In this document: one piece after another, positions 1 to 8,759 of the stretch | How the letters are laid out: each line of letters opens with the position of its first letter | Numbering within the stretch: position 1 is the first letter of the stretch | Source: Weeksellaceae bacterium | GTDB lineage: Bacteria; Bacteroidota; Bacteroidia; Flavobacteriales; Weeksellaceae | DNA length: 64,000 nucleotides | Assembly (NCBI GenBank): GCA_022013695.1 | Contig: JAKLPS010000032.1 | Span: 1-64,000 of the forward strand | Reading direction: 5' to 3' | The notes under the pieces: generated by a model | What the model was told of the DNA's origin: nothing | Seen by the model: the letters and a program-made list of their open reading frames with translations, nothing else | Databases searched by the model: none | Position numbers and translations under genes: made by a program

Positions 1-1
1 A

Positions 2-226
2 ACGCCCGTGATTTATCCTGCTTCGAGCCTGAAAGGTGTTTTTAGAACGCTTTCCTATTACAATCCCTTGACCGGGATTTTCGAATGTTTCAAATACGCT
101 TGGCTGGGTGTTGGCGACTTCAGTCCGGTGATGTTGGGCATTAGCACGGTAATTATTTTGGTCATCTTAGGCTTGGGAACGGTGATTTTCAACAAGGTGG
201 AGAAAGGCTTTATGGATACGGTTTAA
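2..226 (+). CDS. ABC-2 type polysaccharide export permease (Wzm-like), C-terminal part
   Basis: Only the last 74 codons are in the window; the reading frame is open to the left edge, so the gene begins upstream. The visible part has a short loop and then one strong membrane segment (about LGISTVIILVILGLGTVIF) ending in a charged tail, as in the last helix of ABC-2 permeases. The next gene, 23 bases downstream, is a Wzt-type ATPase, so the pair probably forms the inner-membrane exporter for a lipid-linked polysaccharide. The family call rests mostly on that neighbour and on the C-terminal pattern. Confidence 0.75.
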   Translation, partial: TPVIYPASSLKGVFRTLSYYNPLTGIFECFKYAWLGVGDFSPVMLGISTVIILVILGLGTVIFNKVEKGFMDTV

Positions 227-249
227 AATTAATAGTAAGAAAAAGAAAA

Positions 250-1506
250 ATGGCGTTAGCACTCAAGGCAGAAGATATCTCAAAACAATACCGGCTGGGG
301 CAAGTGGGAACAGGCACTTTGTCCCACGATCTCAACCGTTTTTGGCACCGAATACGAGGGAAGGAAGATCCTTACCTCAAGATTGGCGAATCCAATGACA
401 GATCGAAGAAGGGCGAAAGCGAATATGTGTGGTCGCTGAGGGACATCAACTTCGAGATAGAGCAAGGCGATGCCGTCGGCATCATCGGGCGCAACGGCGC
501 GGGAAAATCTACCCTTCTGAAACTGCTTAGCAAGGTGACCAAGCCTACTACCGGACAAATCTATACCAAGGGCAGAATTGCCTCGTTGTTGGAAGTTGGT
601 ACGGGTTTCCATCCGGAGATGACGGGGCGGGAAAATATTTTTTTAAACGGTGCCATTCTGGGGATGACGCGCAAGGAGATCAGTCGGAAGTTTGATGAAA
701 TCGTAGATTTCTCGGGCGTAGAAAGGTATATCGATACGCCTGTGAAGCGCTACAGTTCCGGGATGTACGTTCGGCTGGCCTTTGCGGTGGCGGCGCATTT
801 GGAATCAGAAATTCTAATTGTGGACGAAGTGTTGGCAGTAGGCGATGCAGAGTTCCAAAAAAAATGCCTCGGCAAAATGGGCGATGTCTCCAAAGGCGAA
901 GGCAGAACCGTGCTGTTTGTGAGCCATAATATGGCAGCAGTCCAGAATTTGTGTCATAACGGCATTATGCTGGAGCAAGGATTGGTAAAAGCAACGGGAA
1001 AAATTGATAAGGTGTTGCAGCATTACCTGCAACCGCCATCCCAAGAAAAAGTCAAACTTGCGGATGTGGCAGATAGAACCGGAAATGGGCAATTAAAATT
1101 CATAGATGGCCATGTAAAATCGGGAACTTCAAATGATTTAATTGAAACATTTGATTCTCTCATCATCGAGTTGGAATACGAATTACAAAATCCAACCAAA
1201 ATAAACCAGTTCAAAATTGACATAGGAATCAATAATTATATGGGCGATAGGATTGCTTGGCTGTCTTCGGATGTGGTCGAAAGTAATTTTAATATCCTAG
1301 ATCGAAAAATCACCTTCGAAGTAAAAGATCTCCCTATTGCACCCGGTGATTACACCATCAATATTTATTCCCAAATTAATAACGAAGTAGCCGATTGGAT
1401 TAGCCAAGTGCTTCCCTTCAGTATTATAGAAAAAGATTATTACAATACCGGAAAAATAGTTCCTGAAAATCAGGGTTCAATGCTTCTAAATTTTTATGTA
1501 AAATAA
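250..1506 (+). CDS. Polysaccharide ABC transporter ATP-binding protein (Wzt-like) with C-terminal carbohydrate-binding-type domain
   Basis: This 418-residue protein is an ABC ATPase followed by an extra domain. The Walker A motif GRNGAGKST lies at about 80-88, the signature YSSGM at 168-172, Walker B ILIVDEVL at 188-195 and the H-loop SHN at 225-227. An N-terminal extension before the core and a 150-residue beta-rich C-terminal region (about 270-418) match O-antigen exporters, where the extra domain recognises the capped glycan. It should energise the permease upstream for export across the inner membrane. The start at 250 gives the usual N-terminus with KAEDISKQYRLG. Confidence 0.92.
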   Translation: MALALKAEDISKQYRLGQVGTGTLSHDLNRFWHRIRGKEDPYLKIGESNDRSKKGESEYVWSLRDINFEIEQGDAVGIIGRNGAGKSTLLKLLSKVTKPTTGQIYTKGRIASLLEVGTGFHPEMTGRENIFLNGAILGMTRKEISRKFDEIVDFSGVERYIDTPVKRYSSGMYVRLAFAVAAHLESEILIVDEVLAVGDAEFQKKCLGKMGDVSKGEGRTVLFVSHNMAAVQNLCHNGIMLEQGLVKATGKIDKVLQHYLQPPSQEKVKLADVADRTGNGQLKFIDGHVKSGTSNDLIETFDSLIIELEYELQNPTKINQFKIDIGINNYMGDRIAWLSSDVVESNFNILDRKITFEVKDLPIAPGDYTINIYSQINNEVADWISQVLPFSIIEKDYYNTGKIVPENQGSMLLNFYVK

Positions 1507-1509
1507 ATC

Positions 1510-2253
1510 ATGATAAATAAAATACGCGCTGCAATCAATGAAGTACGAGATAACAGCAGAAAAAGTGTTTATCTGCAGCAACTCAACAAACTTCACGTGC
1601 AAGAATTAGAATGGGCGCATATCTTCCACGACAGCATTCGCGGTAAAAAATACATCGAAGAATTGTCTCTTAACATAGGAAGATGGGCGGGCAACTACAG
1701 CTTTTTTTATGTCTTGAACAGAATACTGTCCGACTACAAACCGGAGAAAATATTAGATCTCGGATTGGGAGAATCTTCCAAATTGATTTCTACCTACTTA
1801 GAGCATTATTTGCCACATAGCAATCATACCATCGTAGAACAGGACGAAAAATGGGCATTGGCTTTTAGCAATCGGTTTCAGCTTTCCGAACGGTCAAAAA
1901 TAGTTCATTGTCCTCTGCAAGTAGTAGAAATTAAAGGTTTCCAGTCGCAATCCTACACGCATTTTAAAGAAAATATAACCGGGAAATTTGACCTTTATAT
2001 CGTCGATGGACCATTTGGGAGCGAGCGGTACTCGCGCTATGACATCATCTCATTGGTCGAAAACTTTGATGCAAGCGACGAATTTATAATTATGATGGAC
2101 GATACCAATAGACCGGGAGAACGCGACACCAGGAATGACATCGTCAGCTTATTGAAATCAAAAAATATTTTGCACCACTTGGGTGATTATCAAGGGAATA
2201 AGACCGTTTCGGTGATTTGTTCAGACCAATTCAAATTTGCAACTAGTTTTTAG
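1510..2253 (+). CDS. Putative class I methyltransferase-like protein of the polysaccharide locus
   Basis: The protein has 247 residues. A glycine-rich motif [12 protein letters not shown] at about 81-92 resembles the SAM-binding loop of Rossmann-fold methyltransferases. It is followed by an acidic position (VEQDEKW, about 108-114) and by [11 protein letters not shown] at about 160-170, which resembles motif IV. It begins 3 bases after the Wzt-like gene and overlaps the region before the next glycosyltransferase, so it belongs to the same operon. A role in methylating or capping the glycan is an inference; the substrate is unknown. Confidence 0.6.
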   Translation: MINKIRAAINEVRDNSRKSVYLQQLNKLHVQELEWAHIFHDSIRGKKYIEELSLNIGRWAGNYSFFYVLNRILSDYKPEKILDLGLGESSKLISTYLEHYLPHSNHTIVEQDEKWALAFSNRFQLSERSKIVHCPLQVVEIKGFQSQSYTHFKENITGKFDLYIVDGPFGSERYSRYDIISLVENFDASDEFIIMMDDTNRPGERDTRNDIVSLLKSKNILHHLGDYQGNKTVSVICSDQFKFATSF

Positions 2254-2257
2254 AAAA

Positions 2258-3841
2258 ATGCAAAATCTTGCCCCCATCGTACTCTTTTGCTACAACCGCC
2301 CAGACCATGCGGCGAAAACGTTGGAAGCCCTGTCCCAAAACGACTTGGCAGCAGAGAGTATTCTGTACATTTTCTGCGATGGCGCCAAGCCCGACGCCAC
2401 AGCAGAACAAATAGAAAAAATACAAAAGACCAGAGCCGTAGCCAAATCTAAACAGTGGTGCAAGGAAGTATATATTAAAGAAAGAGATACCAATATCGGA
2501 CTGGCAGATTCCATCATAGAAGGGGTTACCTCCATTGTGAATCAATATGGTAAAGTTATTGTTTTAGAAGATGACATTGTGACCTCCCGCGGATTTTTAA
2601 AATATATGAACGATGCTTTAGATTTATATGAGAATAATGAAAAAGTAATGCATATTTCCGGATATATGTATCCGCACCAAGAGAAACTTCCCGAAACATT
2701 TTTTTTTAATGTAACCTTGTGTTGGGGATGGGCAACTTGGAAAAGAGCGTGGAACTTTTTTGAGAGCAATCCAGTTGTTTTATGGAACCGAGTACTTAAT
2801 GAATCTTCTTGGCACGATTTCAACAGATTGGGATATGATTATTTGCAGATTCAATTAGCACATAATATTTTGGGAATCAAAAAAACTTGGTTTATCAAAT
2901 GGCACGCATCACTTTTATTACAAAAAGGATTTTCTTTGTTTCCAAACCAAAGTTTGGTTCAAAATATCGGATTCGATACCACAGGGGAACATAGGGAAAG
3001 TAATGAAGGATCATATAAGGTTGATGTTGCCCATTCCATTGACGTGCAGCCTATCAATGTTAAAGAATCTGAAATCGCAGAAAGAGCGATTAAATCATTT
3101 TACCACGAACTTTACTACACGGGAAAATCGCGACAAACAATTGGACGATCTCAACTCTTCCGCATAAAAAAAATAATTCCTCTGGCGTTAAAAGTTAGAC
3201 TTAGAAAATTGTACAATATTTATCAATCTGAGAATATACGTGGCAAGGAAAACGTGACATTACGACAAGTATATCAAGGAAAACACACAAAATTATATCC
3301 TGGCTCACAGATTCACAACTCTATTATTGGAAATTACACTTATGTCGCCCATAATGCTTTTGTAAATAACACAATTATTGGTCGTTTCTGTTCTATTGGA
3401 CCCAATTTTATGTGTGGTAGAGGAATACATCCCACCAATGGTTTATCAACTGCGCCCATGTTTTATTCAACATCGAAACAAAATGGAATCACGCTTTCGG
3501 AAACCAACAAGATAAACGAACATCTCAATATTACCATCGGAAATGATGTCTTTATAGGTGCAAATGTCACGGTATTAGATGGAGTAACGATTGGTGATGG
3601 AGCTGTAATAGGAGCAGGTTCTGTCGTTAGCAAAAATATACCTCCTTATTCTGTTGCAGTAGGTAGTCCGATAGTCATTAAAAAGCTGCGATTCTCCGAA
3701 GACATAGTCGAAAACTTGCTTAGAATTAAATGGTGGAATTTTTCCGACGATCAATTGAAACTCGTTGAACAATATTTTTTTGACATCGAAGGTTTTATAA
3801 ATAAAATGATTAATAATGAAAAAGATGGGCTTCAATCTTAG
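2258..3841 (+). CDS. Glycosyltransferase fused to a left-handed beta-helix acetyltransferase
   Basis: This is a two-domain protein of 527 residues. Residues about 1-270 form a GT-A-like glycosyltransferase: [14 protein letters not shown] at the start, the acidic VLEDDI metal-binding-type motif near 102-107 and a [10 protein letters not shown] stretch. Residues about 330-500 are a hexapeptide-repeat (LbH) acetyltransferase of the CatB type, with [20 protein letters not shown] repeats and a WWNFSDDQ tail. The ATG at 2258 is preferred to a TTG at 2237 because it starts the GT fold directly. The fusion would couple sugar addition and O- or N-acetylation. Confidence 0.85.
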   Translation: MQNLAPIVLFCYNRPDHAAKTLEALSQNDLAAESILYIFCDGAKPDATAEQIEKIQKTRAVAKSKQWCKEVYIKERDTNIGLADSIIEGVTSIVNQYGKVIVLEDDIVTSRGFLKYMNDALDLYENNEKVMHISGYMYPHQEKLPETFFFNVTLCWGWATWKRAWNFFESNPVVLWNRVLNESSWHDFNRLGYDYLQIQLAHNILGIKKTWFIKWHASLLLQKGFSLFPNQSLVQNIGFDTTGEHRESNEGSYKVDVAHSIDVQPINVKESEIAERAIKSFYHELYYTGKSRQTIGRSQLFRIKKIIPLALKVRLRKLYNIYQSENIRGKENVTLRQVYQGKHTKLYPGSQIHNSIIGNYTYVAHNAFVNNTIIGRFCSIGPNFMCGRGIHPTNGLSTAPMFYSTSKQNGITLSETNKINEHLNITIGNDVFIGANVTVLDGVTIGDGAVIGAGSVVSKNIPPYSVAVGSPIVIKKLRFSEDIVENLLRIKWWNFSDDQLKLVEQYFFDIEGFINKMINNEKDGLQS

Positions 3842-4430
3842 ATCTTTTGTGCGTAACCTAATGGAAAAAACTGAAAGTATTTCCACTTTCAAGGAAAGGC
3901 TTATCCATCAAGGAATTATTGAGAATGATCTCAATATAAAGACCATTCCATATATCTATCTTAAGAAAGATTCATTGTTAAAAATCGGTAAGAATTGCAC
4001 CATTCTAAACTGTTCGGAAGAAAATATTGCGGGCATTGCTCATCGCACGTCTATTGCCACGGCAACCTCTTCTGCCAAATTGGTGATTGGTGACTACTGT
4101 GGCTTTTCCGGCAATTTTATATGTTGTGTCGATGAGATTACGATTGGCAACTACGTCAATTTTGGGACGGGAGCCTCGGTGTATGATACGGATTTTCATC
4201 CTATTGATTATCTGCAACGCAGGAGCAATCCAGGTTTTGATTTAACAAAAATTCCTCACGCACCTGTGAAAATTGGAAACGATGTTTGGGTCGGCGCCAA
4301 TGCAATCATCCTCAAAGGAGTAGAGATTGGCGATCGTACGATTATAGCAGCAAATAGTGTGGTAACCAAAAGTTTTCCCCCAGATTGTATCATTGGTGGC
4401 AACCCTGCCAAAATAATGAAAATGCTTTAA
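3816..4430 (+). CDS. Hexapeptide-repeat acyltransferase (maltose/NodL-type LbH fold)
   Basis: This 204-residue protein has left-handed beta-helix repeats from about residue 50 onward and ends with [20 protein letters not shown], then VVTKSFPP and GGNPAKIMK, the classical C-terminus of sugar O-acetyltransferases. It overlaps the preceding gene by 26 bases, which suggests coupled translation; an internal ATG at 3825 could also be the start. It probably acetylates a sugar of the exported glycan. A strong intrinsic terminator follows at 4470-4493, so this gene closes the first transcription unit. Confidence 0.85.
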   Translation: MKKMGFNLRSFVRNLMEKTESISTFKERLIHQGIIENDLNIKTIPYIYLKKDSLLKIGKNCTILNCSEENIAGIAHRTSIATATSSAKLVIGDYCGFSGNFICCVDEITIGNYVNFGTGASVYDTDFHPIDYLQRRSNPGFDLTKIPHAPVKIGNDVWVGANAIILKGVEIGDRTIIAANSVVTKSFPPDCIIGGNPAKIMKML

Positions 4431-4469
4431 ACCCGGCATCTCCCCGGCCTCCCGACATCCGTAAAGAGC

Positions 4470-4493
4470 ATTCCCCCGAAAGGGGGATTTTTT
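4470..4493 (+). terminator. Rho-independent terminator after the acetyltransferase gene
   Basis: A perfect TCCCCC/GGGGGA stem with a GAAA tetraloop is followed by six T residues. It lies 40 bases after the stop of the preceding acetyltransferase gene. Confidence 0.85.
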
Positions 4494-4552
4494 GTCCCAC
4501 TTTTTGCAGAAACAGCACGGGCCTTTGGAAGCGCCCGTCGAACCACTGCCGC

Positions 4553-4831
4553 CTAAGACTTTGGTAATTTTAAGGGTATGGCTATAAAATTCTTCGGATA
4601 ATAGATCTTGCCCCCAATCGTGGTAAACCGAAGGATGCCTTTTTTCCTGTAGCGCATCAGGGTTCGGTAGCTCACTTTTAGCAGCTGCATCATATCGAAA
4701 TTGTCGTACCGGAGCATATCCGCATGGGAGCTTTCCGTTTCCAGCGCCTCAGCCCTTGTTGAAGGATCCAAGATTTCTGCGATGGCCTGCAATGCTTGTT
4801 GCAGGATTGTGTTGTCTTTAGAATTATTCAT
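4553..4831 (-). CDS. Small helix-turn-helix (excisionase/MerR-like) DNA-binding protein
   Basis: The product has 92 residues. The C-terminal half reads MMQLLKVSYRTLMRYRKKG followed by a beta-wing (ILRFTTIGGKIYYP), the layout of HTH_17 or excisionase-type winged helix domains found widely in Bacteroidota. The N-terminal half is a short helical segment. It faces against the polysaccharide genes, alone, between a terminator and a long AT-rich repeat region. No integrase, transposase or att site was recognised nearby, so an excisionase role is not supported; it may be an orphan regulator or a relic of a mobile element. Confidence 0.7.
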   Translation of the reverse strand: MNNSKDNTILQQALQAIAEILDPSTRAEALETESSHADMLRYDNFDMMQLLKVSYRTLMRYRKKGILRFTTIGGKIYYPKNFIAIPLKLPKS

Positions 4832-5213
4832 TGCATTTCATATTTTATCATCTTTTCAATAATCGGAAGCGGCTGTCCTTTAAAACTTAGGCGGCCCAAC
4901 CTTCCTAATTATTTTTCAAATGTAAGGAAGTGTTTTTTATTATGCAAATAGAAATTATGATAAAATCAAAAAATTTGGCTTTTTAGTCAAAAAATTACTA
5001 ACTATGAACATTTTTGCAATGGTTGCAAATAAGTTACTATGTACAAATTTGTATATATGATAATAGCGCATCATTTGCTTTTAGATGTATTATTTTGGTT
5101 CATATATAAAGAATCAGCGTTTATTTTGCGAAAATGATAGTTGGTGTGGTTTGCCCTTTTTGCTGATTTTTTTCGAGATTTGTTCGAGTCCGCTTGCAGG
5201 TTTCTTCGAGAGC

Positions 5214-5243
5214 GCTTCGAAAAAAGCAACCTTTTTTCGAAGC
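5214..5243. repeat. Perfect 13-bp inverted repeat
   Basis: GCTTCGAAAAAAG and its exact complement are separated by a 4-base CAAC loop. Degenerate TTCGAG/TTCGAA blocks flank it between about 5170 and 5265 and again near 5395-5410. In either direction it could fold as a stable RNA hairpin, but the T-run lies inside the stem, so it is not a standard terminator. Confidence 0.8.
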
Positions 5244-5436
5244 AGAGTCGAAGGTCTTTCGAACAAGTCTGCAACAAAACCCCTTTTTTAGCCCTCCAAA
5301 TAGACTTAAAACGTGCTTAAGAATTTTAAACCACAAAAAATGAAATATTTAAAAAAAAGTGGAAATCTTTTCAAGAAATGCAAAACTGCCATATTCGAGT
5401 CTTTTTTCGAACTTTTGATAAACTTAGAAAACTCAT

Positions 5437-5963
5437 AGCTTTTGTGACTTTGTGGTTAATGAAACTGATTTTGAACCACAAAAGTCACAAAAGTTAAAAT
5501 TCACAAGACTGTATTTACAAAATGCCAGAAAGTTCTACTTTTCTGCTTTTTAAACCAGCAAAGTCTTATTTTAAACCACAAAAGTCACAAAAGTTAAAAT
5601 TGAGCCTTAGCTTTTGTGACTTTGTGGTTAATGAAACTGATTTTGAACCACAAAAGTCACAAAGTTTAAAATCTACCACACCGTTCTTTTTTACTTTTTG
5701 ATACGCATAAGAAACTCATAGCTTTTTGTGACTTTGTGGTTAATGAAACTGATTTTGAACCACAAAAGTCACAAAGTTTAAAATCTACCACACGGTTCTT
5801 TTTTACTTTTTGATACGACGTAAGAAGCTCCTAGCTTTTGTGACTTTGTGGTTAATGAAACTGATTTTGAACCACAAAAGGCGCAATAGTTAAAATTGAG
5901 CCTTAGCTTTTTGTGACTTTGTGGTTTGTGAAACTGATTTTGAACCACAAAAGTCACAAAATA
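5437..5963. repeat. Array of imperfect palindromes (TTTGTGACTTTGTGGTT / AACCACAAAAGTCACAAA)
   Basis: Five copies of a unit of about 62-65 bp begin at about 5437, 5609, 5720, 5833 and 5905, plus a right half-copy at about 5574-5600. Each unit pairs a TTTGTGACTTTGTGGTT arm with an AACCACAAAAGTCACAAA arm across a conserved spacer of about 16 bases (AATGAAACTGATTTTG). Units three and four lie in a tandem duplication of about 112 bp: the segment from about 5662 recurs from about 5774. Motifs of this type are scattered in flavobacterial intergenic DNA; their function is not known to me. Confidence 0.85.
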
Positions 5964-6137
5964 AAAATTAAACTTTGGGGTTTTTAAACGCCCTTTAAAC
6001 AGGCTTTAATGGTAATAAATCCCCTTTGCCCAAAAAACAGTGTGAACCAAGAGCCAATCGGCTCTGTGACACCAAAGGACAACGGGCGACAATGCATACC
6101 TCCATTCGGAAAAGAGGCGTTATATACGGACAAGGTG

Positions 6138-6168
6138 TTGATTTTCAGTATTTTATACTTTATCTTTG
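6138..6168 (+). promoter_or_regulatory. Bacteroidota-type promoter for the DUF6266 gene
   Basis: TTG at 6138-6140 and TATCTTTG at 6161-6168 are separated by exactly 20 bases, which matches the TTG-N19/21-TAnnTTTG consensus of Bacteroidota housekeeping promoters. Transcription would start near 6175 and give a leader of about 55 bases before the ATG at 6230. Confidence 0.65.
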
Positions 6169-6229
6169 TTGTCGTAATAGAGCTGCAGCCTATACATTAA
6201 TTAATTTTTAACCGCCTAAAATTTTAACA

Positions 6230-6865
6230 ATGGCAACAATTAAAAGCGGAATCCTCGGAGGATTCCAAGGCAAAGTGGGAACCGTAGTAGGATCCACTTG
6301 GAGAGGTAGAGACATCATCAGATCTCTACCGAAGAGTTCGGGTAAAAACCCGACTGAATTGCAACAGCTTCAGCGCGTGAAGTTCAAAGCTGTCACCTCC
6401 TTCCTCAATCCCCTGCGGACGCCCTTGGGGGTGTACTTCGGGAGCGCGTCGGGCGTTAGGAGCCGGTTCAATCTGGCAACCGCCTATCACCTGACCGATG
6501 CGGTGGAAGTGACGGATGGTGTGGCCAAGATCCTCTACCCGAGGGTTTTGGTCGCGAAGGGAACGCTCTTTGGGTTCCAGAATTTGACGGTGTCGCACGC
6601 CGGCACCGACATTACCTTGGAATGGGAAGACAACATCGTGTTGGGCAATGCCAAGGCAGAAGACGCGGTAAACGTGGTCTGCTACAGCGAAGTGTACAAC
6701 ACCTTTTTGGTCTTCCAGAATGTGGCGATGAGAGAGGCGCTAAGTGCTACGGTCTCCCTGCCGCAGAATTTTACAGGGACCGCCGTAGAGCTCTATGCCT
6801 TTATCTACGACCCGGTTACCAAGACGGCGAGCACCTCTGTTTATCTCGGGAATATAGCTTTCTAA
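6230..6865 (+). CDS. DUF6266 family protein of unknown function
   Basis: The 211-residue protein opens with ATIKSGILGGFQGKVGTVVGSTWRGRDIIRSLP, followed by a KNPTELQQLQRVKF stretch; this N-terminal signature is typical of the DUF6266 family of Bacteroidota. The rest alternates hydrophobic and polar residues in short beta strands. No signal peptide or membrane segment is seen. The gene stands alone with its own promoter (6138-6168) and terminator (6891-6936), and it has higher GC and more regular codon use than the flanking DNA. The function is unknown; the beta-rich repeats suggest a structural or binding protein, which is a guess. Confidence 0.85.
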   Translation: MATIKSGILGGFQGKVGTVVGSTWRGRDIIRSLPKSSGKNPTELQQLQRVKFKAVTSFLNPLRTPLGVYFGSASGVRSRFNLATAYHLTDAVEVTDGVAKILYPRVLVAKGTLFGFQNLTVSHAGTDITLEWEDNIVLGNAKAEDAVNVVCYSEVYNTFLVFQNVAMREALSATVSLPQNFTGTAVELYAFIYDPVTKTASTSVYLGNIAF

Positions 6866-6890
6866 GAGATTAGCAGCCGAGCGTTTAACA

Positions 6891-6936
6891 AAAGCAACCC
6901 TCAATGAGCCGGTCTCGAGGGTTGCTTTTATTTTTG
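6891..6936 (+). terminator. Rho-independent terminator of the DUF6266 gene
   Basis: A perfect 13-bp stem AAAAGCAACCCTC / GAGGGTTGCTTTT with a 14-base loop is followed by a T-rich tract. It starts 26 bases after the stop codon. Confidence 0.85.
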
Positions 6937-7149
6937 ATAAAGCAGGATATGGCGAACTGCGAACCTGTTCTAAGACGGAGAATGCCACTGTTTCTGCCCG
7001 GTGGGTAGTATTTTTAGCAACTTAGCAGAAATGCGTTTAATAGAAAACACTCCAAGAGCCGTTTTTATCTATTAATGAACCGGTAAAATTAGAAAAATAA
7101 GCGACAAAAAAGCTTGCGGATGATCCGGATGAATGTCAATAAAAATGGT

Positions 7150-7157
7150 TATTTTTG
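7150..7157 (+). promoter_or_regulatory. Possible -7 element upstream of the glycosyltransferase run
   Basis: TATTTTTG fits the Bacteroidota TAnnTTTG element and lies 16 bases before the ATG at 7173. No TTG is found at the right distance upstream, so the call is weak. The position is sensible because a terminator precedes it and a co-directional gene run follows. Confidence 0.3.
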
Positions 7158-7172
7158 ACAAAATTTTTGAGG

Positions 7173-7913
7173 ATGCCTTTTTACTCGATCATCATACCCA
7201 CCTACAATTCTGAAAAGACCTTGGCAGCAGCGCTGGAAAGCGTTCTGCAGCAGAGGTTTTCCGATTTCGAAGTGTTGATTATGGATGGCTTGTCCTCGGA
7301 TCGTACCGTCGAGATTGCCCAATCCTTTGGCGATGAGAGAATAAAGATTTTTTCCGAAAAAGACGGGGGCGTTTATGAGGCAATGAACAAAGGGATCGAC
7401 CGAGCCCAAGGAGAATGGCTTTATTTTCTGGGAAGTGATGATACTTTGTATGATGATGGTGTCTTAGAAAAATTTGCGAAAGAGGTTGAGGACCAAGACT
7501 TGGTATATGGGAACGCTTGGTTTATAAAAATTGAACGCAGCCATGCGGGAGAAATAAATAGAGAAATATTAATGACTCAAACTAATATTTGTCATCAAGC
7601 TATCTTTTATAATAAAAATCTCTTCACGAAACTTGGTGGTTATAATTTGATTTTTCCTATATGGGCAGATTGGGATTTTAATGTTCGATGTTTTTCTTTA
7701 CCCGAAATTAAGATAAAATATGTCGATTTGCTGGTCGCAAATTATAATGACTTTGGAGGTATCAGTGTCGTACAAGATCAGGAGTACCTTAAATATCTTC
7801 CGCTGAAATATAAAGAAAAAGTAGTAATAGAAAACTTTAAGGCGCTATCCACAGATTACAAGTTGGGCAATAAAATTTTAAAACCGATACGGTGGATAAA
7901 ACATAGAATTTAA
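7173..7913 (+). CDS. GT2 family glycosyltransferase (WfgS/WcaE-like)
   Basis: The protein has 246 residues from the ATG at 7173; a TTG at 7155 would add six residues that do not belong to the fold. YSIIIPTYNSEKTL begins the nucleotide-binding GT-A domain, MDGLSSDRT gives the first acidic motif and YFLGSDDTLYDDGVL the metal-binding DxD-like motif. EKDGGVYEAMNKGIDRAQGE between them is typical of the WfgS-like subgroup. It probably adds one sugar to the lipid-linked repeat unit on the cytoplasmic face. The next gene starts directly after the stop codon. Confidence 0.88.
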   Translation: MPFYSIIIPTYNSEKTLAAALESVLQQRFSDFEVLIMDGLSSDRTVEIAQSFGDERIKIFSEKDGGVYEAMNKGIDRAQGEWLYFLGSDDTLYDDGVLEKFAKEVEDQDLVYGNAWFIKIERSHAGEINREILMTQTNICHQAIFYNKNLFTKLGGYNLIFPIWADWDFNVRCFSLPEIKIKYVDLLVANYNDFGGISVVQDQEYLKYLPLKYKEKVVIENFKALSTDYKLGNKILKPIRWIKHRI

Positions 7914-8759
7914 ATGAATTTTTTAGTCTCAATATGCATTCCAACCTTCAACGGTGAAAGATATTTGCAGGAAGCTTTGAATTCTGTAAAAGCACAAACG
8001 TACAAAAATTTTGAGGTCATTATTTCTGATGATGATTCAAAGGACAAAACGCTTGATATTTGCAGAAAGTTTCAGTCGGAAGTAGATTTTCCCGTGTTCA
8101 TCTATCATCACACCCCGGCCGGCATCGGTGCTAATTGGAACAACTGTGTGCAACATGCCAATGGTGAATACATTAAATTTCTTTTTCAGGATGATATTTT
8201 GGATGAAAGATGTTTAGAAATGATGTTGCAGAAATTAGAAGAGTCAAATTTGAAAATTTGTATATGCAAAAGAAATATCATCTATGAAAAGTTGGATCCG
8301 CAAACAGAAAAGTGGATAGAAGATTTCGGAGATTTACAAATGAAACTTAGCACGTTCGATTACCCTATTTTAACATCAAAAATATTTAGTGATAAAGAGT
8401 TTTTAAGTGCGCCTTATAATAAAATTGGAGAACCAATAGTGGGACTTCTACATAAAGATGTTTATGAAAAGGTAGGTTTATATAATACCCATTTTAGACA
8501 ATTTCTAGATTACGAATTTTGGTATCGTGCGCTAAAGAAATATGATATTATTTTGATAGAAGAACCGTTAGTTTCCTTTAGATTCCATGATTTGCAGACT
8601 ACCAATGTGAATAAATTAGCTCAAATAAATGAGAAGCATTTATATTTTATGTTTGTGAATAAATATTTAAAAAGACATCTTCATAAAGAAGTCAGGAAAA
8701 AGCATTTTCCGACAATTCTTGAACGACTAATTAGAAAAGCAAAATCGATAATAGGATGA
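7914..8759 (+). CDS. GT2 family glycosyltransferase
   Basis: This 281-residue protein starts with VSICIPTFNGERYL, has ISDDDSKDKT as the first acidic motif and FLFQDDILDERC as the DxD-type motif. It begins at the base after the previous stop and overlaps the next gene by four bases (ATGA), so it is in one operon. Its first 60 residues are strongly similar to those of the truncated gene at 12855-13127, including the shared SVKAQTYKN and FQSEVDFP blocks, which indicates duplication. The acceptor and donor sugars cannot be read from the sequence. Confidence 0.88.
   Translation: MNFLVSICIPTFNGERYLQEALNSVKAQTYKNFEVIISDDDSKDKTLDICRKFQSEVDFPVFIYHHTPAGIGANWNNCVQHANGEYIKFLFQDDILDERCLEMMLQKLEESNLKICICKRNIIYEKLDPQTEKWIEDFGDLQMKLSTFDYPILTSKIFSDKEFLSAPYNKIGEPIVGLLHKDVYEKVGLYNTHFRQFLDYEFWYRALKKYDIILIEEPLVSFRFHDLQTTNVNKLAQINEKHLYFMFVNKYLKRHLHKEVRKKHFPTILERLIRKAKSIIG

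Larger units (their letters stand above)
4832..6137. other. AT-rich intergenic region with repeats, no credible gene
   Basis: This stretch of about 1.3 kb lies between the HTH gene and the promoter of the DUF6266 gene. It has no open reading frame with a recognisable domain. The short frames at 5071-5336 are made from inverted-repeat sequence. It holds a perfect inverted repeat (5214-5243), a palindromic repeat array (5437-5963) and a small hairpin AGAGCC-AATC-GGCTCT at 6050-6065. Confidence 0.7.

Noticed and set aside
4553-4831. Evidence for a complete mobile element around the HTH gene
   Set aside because: No integrase, transposase or flanking direct repeats were seen in the neighbouring 2 kb.
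5071-5336. Three overlapping frames of 68-71 codons on both strands
   Set aside because: They are made by the inverted repeat at 5214-5243 and its flanks, with no known domain or upstream promoter.
6009-6211. Frames of 61-63 codons before the DUF6266 gene
   Set aside because: They overlap the promoter region and a small hairpin, have no conserved motif, and run across the likely transcription start.
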